Shown here: positions 15,807 to 24,800 of the stretch, one piece after another | Layout of the letters: each line of letters starts with the position of its first letter | Numbering within the stretch: position 1 is the first letter of the stretch | NCBI GenBank assembly: GCA_023432465.1 | Contig: JAEYUO010000117.1 | Location: forward strand, 1 to 64,000 | Reading direction: 5' to 3' | Origin: Planctomycetota bacterium | GTDB lineage: Bacteria > Planctomycetota > Phycisphaerae > Phycisphaerales > UBA1924 | DNA: 64,000 bases | Notes under the pieces: generated by a model | Told to the model about the DNA's origin: nothing | Database searches by the model: none | Seen by the model: the letters and a program-made list of their open reading frames with translations, nothing else | Translations under genes and position numbers: made by a program

Positions 15807-17015
15807 ATGCACTCCATGCGGCACATTCACGCGTTGTTCTTGCGCACGATGGCATCGCTTGCGGCGGTGGTTGCGCTTGTCGGTGTGACCGCTGCGCAGC
15901 CTGCGGGGAACGCGGGCGGGGCGGCGTTCGTGGGCGGTGCGCCGGGCGTGCAGCCGGCGGCGGCAGGGCGGCCGCGGCGAGACAATCCGGCGACGAGTAT
16001 CCAGGACTTCGTGCGTCTGGAGGGCCAGGCGGCATCGCAGCTCCGCGGGATCGGGCTTGTCAACGGCCTGAAGAACACGGGGGACTCGGGGAGCGACCTG
16101 ACGCTGGCGTATCCGCTGGCGGAGATGTATCGCAACAACGGGATCACGCTCCCGGATGTGAGGGCACTGAGCAAGTCCAAGTCCGTCGCGCTGGTCAATC
16201 TGTGGTGCGAGATCCCGGAAGAGGGCGGGCGGCGGGGGGACAAGTTCGATGTCTTTGTGAGCGTCTCGCACTCGGCGAGCAGCCTCCGCGGGGGGATGCT
16301 GCTGATCTCGCCGCTGGTTGGCCCGTTCAAGGGCGACCCTGTGTATGCGTTTGCGGCGGGGCCGCTGGAACTGGAGAGCACGGACATCCCGACGGTGGCC
16401 CGGATTCGCGGCGGAGCGCAGCTGGTTGAGGACATCCGGATGCAGAAGCCGGGGAACACCTTCAACCTGGTTGTGCGGCCGTATTTCCGGTCATACTCCA
16501 CGACTCGGATGCTGGCCAGCGAGATCAACGGCATCACGGCGGATCTGGAGTCGGTGGAGGCGGTCGATCCGATCGCGACGGCACTGGATGACATGACGGT
16601 GCGGGTTGAGATCCCACGGCACGAGCAGGCCAACTCGGCCAACTTCATCGCATCCGTGCTGACCAAGCGGTTCAGCCCGACGCTGATGGATCTGCCGGCG
16701 CAGGTCGTGGTGAATGAGCGGGCGGGGACGATCATCATTACCGGGGATGTGGAGGTCTCGGCGGTGACCGTGGGTTCGGACCTGCTGACGGTGACGACGG
16801 TGACCCCGCCGCCGGTCCCGACGCCGCAGACTCCGCTTGTCGATCGGACCAATGTCACGGACTTCGGTTCGACGTCCTCGAACGCGGATCGTGCCCGCAT
16901 TCAGGACCTTCTGCAGGCCTTCAGGCAACTGAACGTGCCGGCGCGGCAACAGATCCAGATTCTCGCCCAGATCAATGCGACGGGCCGGCTGCATGCACGG
17001 TTCATCCGCGAGTGA
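15807..17015 (+). CDS. flgI: Flagellar P-ring protein FlgI
   Basis: This protein of about 402 residues forms the periplasmic P ring. It has a signal peptide (ending near VTAAQP), a Gly/Ala-rich linker, then the FlgI core: QLRGIGLVNGLKNTGDSG, the DVRALSKSKSVALV region, SVSHSASSLRGGMLL, and ARIRGGAQLVEDI. The near-C-terminal VVVNERAGTIIITGDVEVS is very characteristic. An upstream TTG at 15756 is in frame but adds a poor N-terminus, and an ATG at 15816 is also possible. The stop is followed 20 bases later by the flgJ-like start. Confidence 0.92.
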   Translation: MHSMRHIHALFLRTMASLAAVVALVGVTAAQPAGNAGGAAFVGGAPGVQPAAAGRPRRDNPATSIQDFVRLEGQAASQLRGIGLVNGLKNTGDSGSDLTLAYPLAEMYRNNGITLPDVRALSKSKSVALVNLWCEIPEEGGRRGDKFDVFVSVSHSASSLRGGMLLISPLVGPFKGDPVYAFAAGPLELESTDIPTVARIRGGAQLVEDIRMQKPGNTFNLVVRPYFRSYSTTRMLASEINGITADLESVEAVDPIATALDDMTVRVEIPRHEQANSANFIASVLTKRFSPTLMDLPAQVVVNERAGTIIITGDVEVSAVTVGSDLLTVTTVTPPPVPTPQTPLVDRTNVTDFGSTSSNADRARIQDLLQAFRQLNVPARQQIQILAQINATGRLHARFIRE

Positions 17016-17035
17016 GTCCTCTTCGAGCTCCACCC

Positions 17036-17464
17036 ATGACAACGCTGATCTCGCCATCCATGCCGCGGCTCCGACCCGAAGGGTTCGGCGCGATGGGCGC
17101 GGAGGGGGTTCAGGCGGACCGGCAGAGGGAGTTTGCAGCGATCCTGTCTCGGCGGGTGGAAAGACCGGGCGCGGAGCGGGGGACAGCGCGGGAGCAGGCC
17201 GAGGATGCGGCGCGTCAGCTTGTGTCGATCACGCTGGTGCAGCCGCTGCTTGCGCAGCTGCGAGAGACGAGCCAGGCCGCGCCGCCGTTCGCGCCGTCGT
17301 CCGCGGAGCGTCAGTTCCGCGCGATGTCGGATGCACAACTTGCGCAGAGCATCGTCAAAGCGGCAAACTTCCCGCTGGTGGACCAGTTGGCACGGCAAAT
17401 GCTTGCGAAGCTGGAGGGCGGATCGCCGGGAGCGACCGCCGCGGACAAGGAGGTCCAGCCATGA
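17036..17464 (+). CDS. flgJ: FlgJ-like rod-binding protein, no hydrolase domain
   Basis: This protein of about 142 residues corresponds to the N-terminal rod-binding domain of FlgJ. The best signs are the AARQLVSITLVQPLLAQLRE helix and the C-terminal QLAQSIVKAANFPLVDQLARQML segment, together with its position after flgI. The muramidase domain of proteobacterial FlgJ is absent, as in many other phyla where a separate enzyme opens the peptidoglycan. A GTG at 17012 overlaps the flgI stop and is an alternative start. Neither start has a good ribosome site. It overlaps flgN by four bases. Confidence 0.7.
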   Translation: MTTLISPSMPRLRPEGFGAMGAEGVQADRQREFAAILSRRVERPGAERGTAREQAEDAARQLVSITLVQPLLAQLRETSQAAPPFAPSSAERQFRAMSDAQLAQSIVKAANFPLVDQLARQMLAKLEGGSPGATAADKEVQP

Positions 17465-18015
17465 ACCGGATTGCCCCGCAGCCAAGGCCAGCGCCGATGG
17501 ACCCGGCCCGCGCGCTCGAGGAGCTTGATGCGGCGGTTCGAGACTTGATCGCGGAGCACGAGCGTCTGATTGTCGCGGTGGAGTTCCAGCGGTCGGCGGT
17601 GGCGAGGGCGGACGGGAAGGGGCTGAATGAGGCGATCATCCAGCAGGGTGAAAGCGCCCAGCGGATCGCGCAGATCGAGCGACGGCGCATCGCGGCGGTG
17701 GCCGCGCTCTCCGGCCCTGCGAAGGCGGGGAGCCGGACAAGCCCGGGCCAGATGCGCCTGACGGAGCTTGCGGCGACACTTCCGGAGCCGGCGCGTGGGC
17801 GGCTGCTGGAATCCGCGGGGCTTCTCAAGGCGGTGCTGGAGCAGCTTCACCGGGAGTATGAAGTGCTGAGGGATGCGGCGGGCCAACTGGCCTCGCATCT
17901 TGAGGGGATCACCCGGCAGGTGTACGCCAAGCTTTCGCACACAGGCGCGTATGCACGGTCCGGCTCGCTTCGAGCGCCGGTGCAGGTTGTTTCGTCCCTG
18001 GACATCCGCAGCTGA
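17461..18015 (+). CDS. flgN: FlgN-like export chaperone
   Basis: This 184-residue protein is mostly alpha-helical and rich in Ala, Glu and Arg, as expected for FlgN, the cytosolic chaperone that keeps FlgK and FlgL unfolded before export. Helical segments near residues 18-60 and 115-150 support the fold, with the C-terminal region (GITRQVYAKLS...) where FlgN binds its clients. It starts in an ATGA overlap with the flgJ-like gene, has AAGGAGG 7 bases upstream, and lies 12 bases before flgK. FlgN is poorly conserved, so context carries much of the call. Confidence 0.75.
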   Translation: MNRIAPQPRPAPMDPARALEELDAAVRDLIAEHERLIVAVEFQRSAVARADGKGLNEAIIQQGESAQRIAQIERRRIAAVAALSGPAKAGSRTSPGQMRLTELAATLPEPARGRLLESAGLLKAVLEQLHREYEVLRDAAGQLASHLEGITRQVYAKLSHTGAYARSGSLRAPVQVVSSLDIRS

Positions 18016-18027
18016 CCCGGAGCACGT

Positions 18028-19776
18028 ATGGGCCTCACCGGCGCGTTTCAGATCGGTCGCTCCGCACTCTCCGCCAGTTCGCTGGCGTTGCAGGTGACGG
18101 GCAACAACCTCGCCAACGCGGCGACGCCGGGGTATTCGCGCCAGCTCGTGGGCTTCTCGGGGATCGGCGACACGCGGTATGGCGGGTTCCTGACGGGCGG
18201 CGGGGTGCGGGTGACGGGGATCAACCGGCAGATTGATGCCGCGCTGCAGGCCCGGCACTGGGCGGGCATCTCGGCGCAGGCGAACGCGGGTGTCGATTAT
18301 CAGGTGCTTTCACAGCTTGAATCCACGCTGAATGAGCTGACCGACAACGACCTGTCCAGTGAGTTCGGCCGGTTCTTCGACTCGTGGAGCGAGCTGGCCA
18401 ACAGCCCGGATCGCCAGGGTGCACGGTCGCTGGTGGTTCAACAGGGGCAGACACTCGCCACGAGCATCCGCTCGCTGCGGAGCGATCTGATCGCGACGCG
18501 GAATCAGATCGACCAGCGGTTGGCTTCTACGGTGCAGCAGGCCGACAGCATGTTGTCGCAGATCGCGGACCTCAATCGAGCGATCCTGGATGCCGAGGGG
18601 GGCGGGGCGGGCGGCGACGCGAACAATCTGCGCGATCAGCGCGACCAGCTGGTCGCGGGTCTCTCCTCGCTGATGGACGTCTCCGTGGTGGAGCAGCCCT
18701 CGGGCGCGATTGATGTGCTCATTGGTTCCACCCCGGTGGTGCTCGGGACGACCAGCCGCGGCCTGGAGCTGCGTCGGGTGACCAACGGCGACCAGCTCGA
18801 TGTCTCGGTGCAGGTGCGGGCGGATGAGACGCAGGTGCAGATCACATCGGGCGCGATCGCGGGGTACCTTGGGCAGCGGAACTCGACGATTGATGAGACG
18901 ATCTCGAAGCTTGATTCGATCGCGTCTCAGTTGATCTTCCAGGTCAATCGCGTGCACTCCGTCGGGCGTGGTCCGGAGGCGTTCACGTCGCTTGCGGGTT
19001 CGTTCCGCGTGCCGACGGCCGATCAGACCCGCTCGTTGAATGACCCGGCTAACACGACGTTTGCCAGCCTCCCGTTCGCCGCGAACAGCGGCGGATTTGA
19101 TGTAACGGTGACGAACGCCGCGACTGGCGAGTCGCAGACGGTTCGTATCAACGTGGACCTCGACGGGCTCGACAGCACGGGCGCGGCGGGATTTGGCGAC
19201 GATACGTCGGTCGCTTCGCTCGCGGCGGATCTGAACGGGATCGCGAACGTGACGGCGTCGGTGAACGTGGATGGGACGCTGAACATTCAGGCGGCGGCGG
19301 GGTACACGTTTGAGTTTGCCGAGGACACGTCGGGTGTTCTCGCGGTGCTGGGGGTGAATACCTACTTCACCGGTACCGGCGCGGCGGACATCGGCGTGCG
19401 TCAGGCGTTGATGGACAATCCGCAACTGCTGGCGCACGGGACATCGGTGAACGGGGAGTTCACGGACAACGGGGCCGCGCTGGGGATGCTGGGTGTTCGC
19501 GACTTGCCTGTGGCGGCTTTGGGCGGCCGATCGGTGACCGATGCCTGGCTGGATACCGCTTCGACGGTTGGCGCCCGGGCGGATTCGGCGAGGAACAAGT
19601 CCAGCGCGGCGACGCTTGTTCGGCAGAGCCTTGAGGCGCAGGCGGCCTCGGTTTCGGGCGTTTCGATCGATGAGGAATCGATCAACCTGCTGAACTATCA
19701 GCGCCAGTATCAGGGCGCAGCGAGGTTCATTTCCGTCATTGACCAACTGACCCAGGAGTTGCTCGCGATCGTGTAA
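18028..19776 (+). CDS. flgK: Hook-filament junction protein FlgK (HAP1)
   Basis: This 582-residue protein forms the first ring of the hook-filament junction. Typical ends are present: N-terminal FQIGRSALSASSLALQVTGNNLANAATPGYSRQ and C-terminal ESINLLNYQRQYQGAARFISVIDQL, the helices that polymerise. The LRDQRDQLVAGLSSL-type heptad region and a variable middle domain lie between. Length is similar to E. coli FlgK (about 547). It follows the flgN chaperone and precedes flgL, the usual order. A CGGAGC sequence upstream can serve as ribosome site. Confidence 0.95.
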   Translation: MGLTGAFQIGRSALSASSLALQVTGNNLANAATPGYSRQLVGFSGIGDTRYGGFLTGGGVRVTGINRQIDAALQARHWAGISAQANAGVDYQVLSQLESTLNELTDNDLSSEFGRFFDSWSELANSPDRQGARSLVVQQGQTLATSIRSLRSDLIATRNQIDQRLASTVQQADSMLSQIADLNRAILDAEGGGAGGDANNLRDQRDQLVAGLSSLMDVSVVEQPSGAIDVLIGSTPVVLGTTSRGLELRRVTNGDQLDVSVQVRADETQVQITSGAIAGYLGQRNSTIDETISKLDSIASQLIFQVNRVHSVGRGPEAFTSLAGSFRVPTADQTRSLNDPANTTFASLPFAANSGGFDVTVTNAATGESQTVRINVDLDGLDSTGAAGFGDDTSVASLAADLNGIANVTASVNVDGTLNIQAAAGYTFEFAEDTSGVLAVLGVNTYFTGTGAADIGVRQALMDNPQLLAHGTSVNGEFTDNGAALGMLGVRDLPVAALGGRSVTDAWLDTASTVGARADSARNKSSAATLVRQSLEAQAASVSGVSIDEESINLLNYQRQYQGAARFISVIDQLTQELLAIV

Positions 19777-19844
19777 GCCGGGACCGAGAACCGGCGGCGG
19801 CCGAGACTTCAGGAAGCACCACCCTTCGAGATTCGAACACACCC

Positions 19845-21932
19845 GTGTCCACCATTCCCTCCAACATCTCCCGTGTTCCGACACTGCTCTCCTCGCAGGT
19901 GTTGCTGGCACAGCTGAACCGGACTAACCTTGGCCTGTTCCAAGTCCAGGACCAGATGGCGACGGGGAAGCTGATCAACCGGTTCTCGGATGACTCGATC
20001 GGGGCATCGGCGATCAGTGTCTTGCAGGCGCGGCTTGCGCGCGGCGAACAGCGGCTGCAGAACCTCACCCAGGCGGATGGCACCCTGGGCGTGCTGGACT
20101 CCGCGATCGGGGATGCGGCGGGTCTGCTGGATGAGGCCCGGACGATCGCGTCGAGCCAGATCGGTTCGGGATCGGATACGGAGACGCGGAACGCCCAGGC
20201 GGTCGTCATCGACGGCCTGATCCGCCAGATGTTCCAACTCGCCAACCGGCAGACCAACGGTCTGCACATCTTCGGAGGTTCCACGCCGACCCAAGCGCCG
20301 TTTGTCGAGATGCCCGGCTTCGGCGGATTCCGGTACGTGGCATCGGGGAACGGGTTGAGGGCTGATCTGGACTCGGCGGCGGATGTCCCCATCACGCTGG
20401 GCGGGGACAACGCCATCGGCGCAACATCTGCGCGAGTTCGCGCATCTCGCGACCTGGACCCTGTGCTGACGCCGCAGACGCGGCTTGCGGATGTTCGAGG
20501 TGGACGCGGACTGGGTGTTGCCCCGGGCACGATCGAGTTTTCGTTTGACGGCGGGCCGACTGCGCAGATCGACCTGACCGGTGTCGAGGATGTCGAAGAT
20601 GTGCTGGCGGCGGTGACTGCCGCGATCCGCCAGTATGAGACTGATAATGGCGTGACGATCCTGGGTCCTGGCGGCGTGTCGGTCTCCGGGGGCGGGATCT
20701 CGATCGATGTGGTGCCGGGCCCCCCGGACCCGCAGTTGAGCTTTGCCGACGTCACCAGCGGAACCACCGCGCAGGATCTGGGGCTGAGCCAGGCTGCCTT
20801 CGAAGCGACCGCGGCGGTCGGGGCGGACCTTGACCCCCGTCTGACGCGATTGACACCGCTGTCGGCGGTTTCGGGGCTGACGCTGCCGATGGATGGGATC
20901 CGCATCAAGTTCACGCTTGGTTCGAACACGAGCGTTCGAGAGGTGGACCTGTCGTCGGCTCAGACGATCGATGATGTGCGGGCGCTGATCGAGACGGCTG
21001 CACCGGGCGTGCGCGTGCGAGTCGGCGCCGATGGCCGCGGCATCGACATTGTCAACGAAATCTCGGGACCGTCGATGAGCATCGAGGAGGTGTCGGGGGC
21101 TCCGAACACGGCCACGGAGTTGGGAGTTCGCTCGCTGGATCTGACGACAGCGCTCTCGGCGTTCAACGATGGCCGCGGCGTGAGCATTAACCATGGGGCG
21201 GTCGATCCGGTGACGGGTCTGCCGGATCCGGCCCGGGACATTGATTTTCGGATCACGCTGGGGAGCGGTCAGGCGTTCGATGTGGACCTGCGTCCGGCGG
21301 ACATGGTGAGCGTGGAGACGGTGCTCGCCCGGATTAATGAGGCGTTCTCTGACGCTTTGCTCCAGCCCCCGATTGAGGCGGGGTCGCCGCCTCTCGCGGC
21401 CGGGGACTTCCTGGCGACGCTCACTGATGGGGCTAACGGCATCACGTTCACGCAATCGCCCGGGCAGGCGGCCGGGGGCGGGATCGATGTGAAGGGCAGG
21501 AACAACTCGGGCGCGGCGGAGGATTTGGGTCTTCTGACCGGCAGTTACGACGCGGCGAGCGCAAGTTTCATCGCGCAAGACCGCGCGACGGTGCGTGTGG
21601 ACAGCATCTTCACGGCGTTGATCGAACTGCGCGAGTCTCTGCGGAGCGACAGCAGCTCTGGCATCACTCTTGCTGGAGAGCGACTTGAGGCGGCGGTGAA
21701 TCGCATCGGCGAGACCCGTGCGCTGGTGGGCGTGCATGCGAGCCGGGTTGCCCGGGCGATCACGCGGCTGGAGGACTCGCAGCTCAACGATGAGAAGCTG
21801 CGTTCGCAGTGGCAGGACCTTGATTACGCGGAAGCGGCGACGAGATTCACGATGCTCCAGACGCAGCTTCAGGCGGCCTTGACAGCGGGATCGCAGATCA
21901 ACAGTCTCAGTTTGCTGGACTTCATTCGGTAG
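19845..21932 (+). CDS. flgL: Hook-filament junction protein FlgL (HAP3), enlarged
   Basis: FlgL forms the second junction ring between hook and filament. N-terminal residues 1-140 (LNRTNLGLFQVQDQMATGKLI...QTNGLHIFGGS) and the C-terminal 110 residues (including RLEDSQLNDEKLRSQWQDLDYAEAATRFTMLQ) are clearly FlgL/flagellin-like. At 695 residues it is more than twice E. coli FlgL (317). The extra 350-400 residues in the middle consist of repeated flagellin-hook-IN-like beta segments (SFDGGPTAQIDL..., IKFTLGSNTSVREVDL..., FRITLGSGQAFDVDL...). The start is GTG. It lies 68 bases after flgK. Confidence 0.9.
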   Translation: MSTIPSNISRVPTLLSSQVLLAQLNRTNLGLFQVQDQMATGKLINRFSDDSIGASAISVLQARLARGEQRLQNLTQADGTLGVLDSAIGDAAGLLDEARTIASSQIGSGSDTETRNAQAVVIDGLIRQMFQLANRQTNGLHIFGGSTPTQAPFVEMPGFGGFRYVASGNGLRADLDSAADVPITLGGDNAIGATSARVRASRDLDPVLTPQTRLADVRGGRGLGVAPGTIEFSFDGGPTAQIDLTGVEDVEDVLAAVTAAIRQYETDNGVTILGPGGVSVSGGGISIDVVPGPPDPQLSFADVTSGTTAQDLGLSQAAFEATAAVGADLDPRLTRLTPLSAVSGLTLPMDGIRIKFTLGSNTSVREVDLSSAQTIDDVRALIETAAPGVRVRVGADGRGIDIVNEISGPSMSIEEVSGAPNTATELGVRSLDLTTALSAFNDGRGVSINHGAVDPVTGLPDPARDIDFRITLGSGQAFDVDLRPADMVSVETVLARINEAFSDALLQPPIEAGSPPLAAGDFLATLTDGANGITFTQSPGQAAGGGIDVKGRNNSGAAEDLGLLTGSYDAASASFIAQDRATVRVDSIFTALIELRESLRSDSSSGITLAGERLEAAVNRIGETRALVGVHASRVARAITRLEDSQLNDEKLRSQWQDLDYAEAATRFTMLQTQLQAALTAGSQINSLSLLDFIR

Positions 21933-22077
21933 GAACGAGAACAGGAAGGCTCGACCGAGCCTTGAGAATCGCCCACCCGCCCCGGCCGCGGGACACGGGC
22001 ACAAACGACAGGACGTCTCCCGGCGAGTGTCGCCGGGTCTGGTCCGGAGGACTGGCCGGGGATTGCGGAGTGCAACC

Positions 22078-22533
22078 ATGCACGTACGGACGACGAGATT
22101 CGGAACCGTTGAAATCGCGGAGGACCGCGTGATCACGTTTCCCAAGGGCGTACTGGGATTCGCCGACTACCGGCGATTCTGCCTGCTCGAGCCCGCAGAG
22201 GACTCGGCGTTCTTCTGGCTCCAGTCATTGGACGACCCGTCACTGGCGTTTGTGGTGACGGACCCATCGTTCTTTGTTCCGGACTATTCAGTGCCGGTTC
22301 GACAGGAGCAGATGGGCGACCTGGGCCTGGCGAAGCTCGAGGATGCGCAGGTGTTTGTGATCGTGAACAAGATCGACCAGACCTTGACGGGCAACCTTCA
22401 GGGCCCGCTGGTGATCAACACGGTTACCCGCTCCGGCGAGCAGCTCGTGCTCGCGGAGAAGCGGTGGCAGATCCGGCACCCGCTGGTGTCCGTCGGCAAG
22501 ACCGCCGCGGCCCCGCGTGCCATGTCAGCCTGA
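22078..22533 (+). CDS. fliW: Flagellar assembly factor FliW
   Basis: This 151-residue cytoplasmic protein binds flagellin and, when free, antagonises CsrA (known from Bacillus and Campylobacter). Family marks are FGTVEIAEDRVITFPKGVLGF at the start, FFWLQSLDDPSLAFVVTDP in the middle and LQGPLVINTVTRSGEQLVL near the end. Length is normal. GCGGAG lies about 7 bases before the ATG. It stands directly before csrA and both flagellins, the arrangement expected for the three-node FliW-CsrA-flagellin switch. The 145-base gap before it contains a GGA-loop mini-hairpin at 22042-22052, weaker than those described for csrA and the flagellins. Confidence 0.95.
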   Translation: MHVRTTRFGTVEIAEDRVITFPKGVLGFADYRRFCLLEPAEDSAFFWLQSLDDPSLAFVVTDPSFFVPDYSVPVRQEQMGDLGLAKLEDAQVFVIVNKIDQTLTGNLQGPLVINTVTRSGEQLVLAEKRWQIRHPLVSVGKTAAAPRAMSA

Positions 22534-22551
22534 GCCGAAGCGACCAGCGAT

Positions 22552-22639
22552 TGCCCCGCGCATATACGGGGCAGGGGGTGGGGGCGGAGATGCCCGTTCA
22601 CGGATGAACGGGCGCGTGATGTCCCGGCGTAGGGACATC
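22552..22639 (+). promoter_or_regulatory. csrA leader with three hairpins, one with GGA loop
   Basis: Three perfect stems follow each other: 22552-22558/22567-22573 (7 bp), 22592-22600/22605-22613 (9 bp, loop CGGA) and 22618-22625/22632-22639 (8 bp). The middle one presents GGA in a tetraloop, the structural form CsrA prefers. It fits autoregulation of csrA. The first hairpin may instead end fliW transcripts. Confidence 0.6.
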
Positions 22640-22660
22640 CACCGAGGAAGGAGCCGATCC

Positions 22661-23005
22661 ATGCTGGTCCTTTCCCGTCAGCGCGATGAGACGATCATGA
22701 TTGGCGACGATGTGGAAATCACCGTCGTCGACATCCGGGGGGACAAAGTCCGCCTCGGGATCAACGCGCCGACGCGTATCGCCGTGCACCGCAAAGAGGT
22801 CTACGAGGCCATCAAGGCCGAGAATCAGCGCGCCGCCCAGCTCACGGGCGCCGATGCCGACCTCCTGCGACGCCGGCTCACATCGTCCGCCGGAGCATCC
22901 GGCGGGATCCCGCCCCGTCCGCACCTGGCCCCGTCGGCCCGTGTGCGACACACCGACAACCCTTCGCTCCCGGGCCACGGCTTCGGGGATGCGAAGACCG
23001 CCTGA
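22661..23005 (+). CDS. csrA: Carbon storage/translation regulator CsrA
   Basis: CsrA binds GGA motifs in mRNA leaders and usually blocks ribosome access. The first 60 residues are canonical (MLVLSRQRDETIMIGDDVEI...DIRGDKVRLGINAP...VHRKEVYEAI), including the RNA-binding strands at both ends of the fold. The protein has 114 residues: an unusual extension of about 50 (from LTGADADLL to the end), rich in Arg, Pro and Ser, follows the normal core. FliW acts on the C-terminal side of CsrA in other systems, so the tail may matter. AAGGAG lies 7 bases before the ATG. It is followed by the flagellin genes whose leaders carry candidate CsrA sites. Confidence 0.95.
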   Translation: MLVLSRQRDETIMIGDDVEITVVDIRGDKVRLGINAPTRIAVHRKEVYEAIKAENQRAAQLTGADADLLRRRLTSSAGASGGIPPRPHLAPSARVRHTDNPSLPGHGFGDAKTA

Positions 23006-23020
23006 CTGATCATCGTGGCT

Positions 23021-23082
23021 CCGAGCGGATGCTCGGGCCGACCGCCTCTTACGCACGCCACCTCGGCCTCAATCACGGAGGA
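23021..23082 (+). promoter_or_regulatory. Candidate CsrA sites before flagellin 1
   Basis: A perfect 6-bp stem (23021-23026/23031-23036) presents GGAT as its loop. About 50 bases later the ribosome site itself is CACGGAGGA, containing two more GGA motifs just before the ATG at 23088. A high-affinity hairpin plus a site over the Shine-Dalgarno is the known layout of CsrA-repressed flagellin mRNAs. Confidence 0.6.
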
Positions 23083-23087
23083 TTGCC

Positions 23088-24638
23088 ATGGCGAGGATCA
23101 ACTCGAACGTTCCCAGCCTTATCGCCCGAACGAACCTCGGGCGCGCCAACCAGGACCTGGAAGTCAGGCTCCAACGGTTGGCAACTGGGCTCAAGATCAA
23201 CCGCGGAGCCGACAACCCAGCAGGGTTGATCATCTCGGAGCGACTGCGCTCGGAGGTGTCGGGCCTCAACCAGGCCGTGAACAACTCGCAGCGGGCCTCA
23301 TCGGTCATTGCGACCGCGGAGGGCGCACTGGCCGAGATCAGCGACCTGCTGAACTCGGTGCGTGGGCTTGTCGTGGAGGCGGCCAACACGGGCGCGATCT
23401 CCGCCGAGGAGCGAGCGGCCAACCAGCTGCAGATCGACTCGGCGATCGACACGATCACCCGCATCAGCAACAGCGCCAGCTTCGGCGGGCTGAAGCTGCT
23501 CAACGGCTCGCTCGACTATGTGCTGTCGGGACTGGAATCGGATGCGATCAGCAAGGCGACGATCTTCGGCGCCAACTTCGCGGGGCGATCCCAGATCCAG
23601 GTGGACGTGAACGTCATCGCCTCGGCGCAGACGGCATCGCTCTTCCTCTCGGCATCCAACCTCGGCAGCCCGGTCGCGGCGGGACGATTCGCATCGACGA
23701 CGACCATCGAGGTCGCCGGCCCGCTCGGCGTGCAGGTGCTGGAGATCCTCTCCGGCCAGTCGCTCGACAGCGTGGTTCAGGCGATCAACGCGTTCACCGC
23801 CGCGACAGGGATCTCGGCCTCGCTGCTGAATCCTTCGGATGTCGCATCGGGGATGCGGTTCACATCGACGACGTACGGCTCGAACGCGTTTGCATCGGTC
23901 CGCAGGCTGAACGAGCCCGCGGGCGGCGGGTTCTTCCGGACGTTCGCGCTGACCTCCAACGGCGCGGTGCCGGGGACGCCGAGCTTCTCCGACACCGCGT
24001 TCTCTTCCGGACTGACCGCTGCGAACCGTGATGCGGGCCGGGATGTCAGCGCGATTGTCAACGGCGCGCTGGCCAACGGCAACGGGCTGCGGCTCTCGCT
24101 GCAGAACCAGACCGCGCTGTCGCTTGAGATGCAACTCGATGCGGCGTTCGCAACCGCGAACGGGTCTACATCGACATTCTTCATCACCGGCGGCGGCGCG
24201 CTGTACCAACTCGGCGGCACGATCAACACCTCTCAGCAGACCAACATCGGCATCCAGTCGATGGCGGCCTCGCGACTGGGCGGGACACTCCTGAACGCCG
24301 AGCTTCAGTTCCTGAGCTCCCTGCGTTCGGGCGGGTCCAACGACCTGAACAGCCGTCAGTTCCAGAACGCCTCGGCGATCCTCGATACTTCGATCGATGA
24401 GGTCTCGCTGCTCCGAGGCCGGTTGGGCGCCTTTGAGCGCAACACGCTGGAGACGAATGTGCGGTCGCTGACGACGGCGATCGAGAACCTGACGGCCAGT
24501 GAATCGCGTATCCGCGATGCGGACTTTGCCGACGAGACCAGCCGGCTGACGCGTTCGCAGATTCTGTCGAGCGCGAGCACCTCGGTCCTGGCGCTGGCGA
24601 ATCAGCAGAGCCAGCAGGTGCTGCAGCTTCTGGGCTGA
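23088..24638 (+). CDS. Flagellin 1
   Basis: This 516-residue filament subunit has conserved D0/D1 ends: N-terminal MARINSNVPSLIARTNLGRANQD...RLATGLKINRGADNPAGLIISE and C-terminal SESRIRDADFADETSRLTRSQILSSASTSVLALANQQSQQVLQLLG in outline. The central 300 residues are variable. It is similar in plan to flagellin 2, which starts 345 bases downstream, so the two are a tandem duplication that has diverged. Translation is probably controlled by CsrA through the hairpin and ribosome-site GGA motifs at 23021-23082. A strong terminator at 24682 separates it from flagellin 2. Confidence 0.95.
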   Translation: MARINSNVPSLIARTNLGRANQDLEVRLQRLATGLKINRGADNPAGLIISERLRSEVSGLNQAVNNSQRASSVIATAEGALAEISDLLNSVRGLVVEAANTGAISAEERAANQLQIDSAIDTITRISNSASFGGLKLLNGSLDYVLSGLESDAISKATIFGANFAGRSQIQVDVNVIASAQTASLFLSASNLGSPVAAGRFASTTTIEVAGPLGVQVLEILSGQSLDSVVQAINAFTAATGISASLLNPSDVASGMRFTSTTYGSNAFASVRRLNEPAGGGFFRTFALTSNGAVPGTPSFSDTAFSSGLTAANRDAGRDVSAIVNGALANGNGLRLSLQNQTALSLEMQLDAAFATANGSTSTFFITGGGALYQLGGTINTSQQTNIGIQSMAASRLGGTLLNAELQFLSSLRSGGSNDLNSRQFQNASAILDTSIDEVSLLRGRLGAFERNTLETNVRSLTTAIENLTASESRIRDADFADETSRLTRSQILSSASTSVLALANQQSQQVLQLLG

Positions 24639-24681
24639 CGCCGGTCCGCCCGCAAGCAATCCTGGGACAGACCATCTTCAC

Positions 24682-24716
24682 GACCCCGCCGCATCAACCG
24701 GCGGGGTCGTTGTTTT
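24682..24716 (+). terminator. Terminator of flagellin 1
   Basis: A perfect 10-bp GC-rich stem (24682-24691/24699-24708) with a 7-base loop is followed by GTTGTTTT. Confidence 0.85.
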
Positions 24717-24762
24717 ATCGGACGTCGCACAAAAAGCCCCACCAAATGGTGCATCCCGCGCT

Positions 24763-24789
24763 TAACTCGCACTTTCGCCCTTCCGATGT
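24763..24789 (+). promoter_or_regulatory. Possible sigma-28 type promoter of flagellin 2
   Basis: TAACTCGC, then exactly 11 bases, then TCCGATGT. The -10 half shares CCGAT with the FliA consensus GCCGATAA. The -35 half shares only TAA. Spacing is right but the match is partial. The leader would be about 190 bases. Confidence 0.35.
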
Positions 24790-24800
24790 TTGCCTCGCAC

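Noticed and set aside
22053..22066. Second sigma-54 promoter before fliW (TGGCC...TTGC)
   Set aside because: The GG and GC are separated by 9 bases instead of the required 10.
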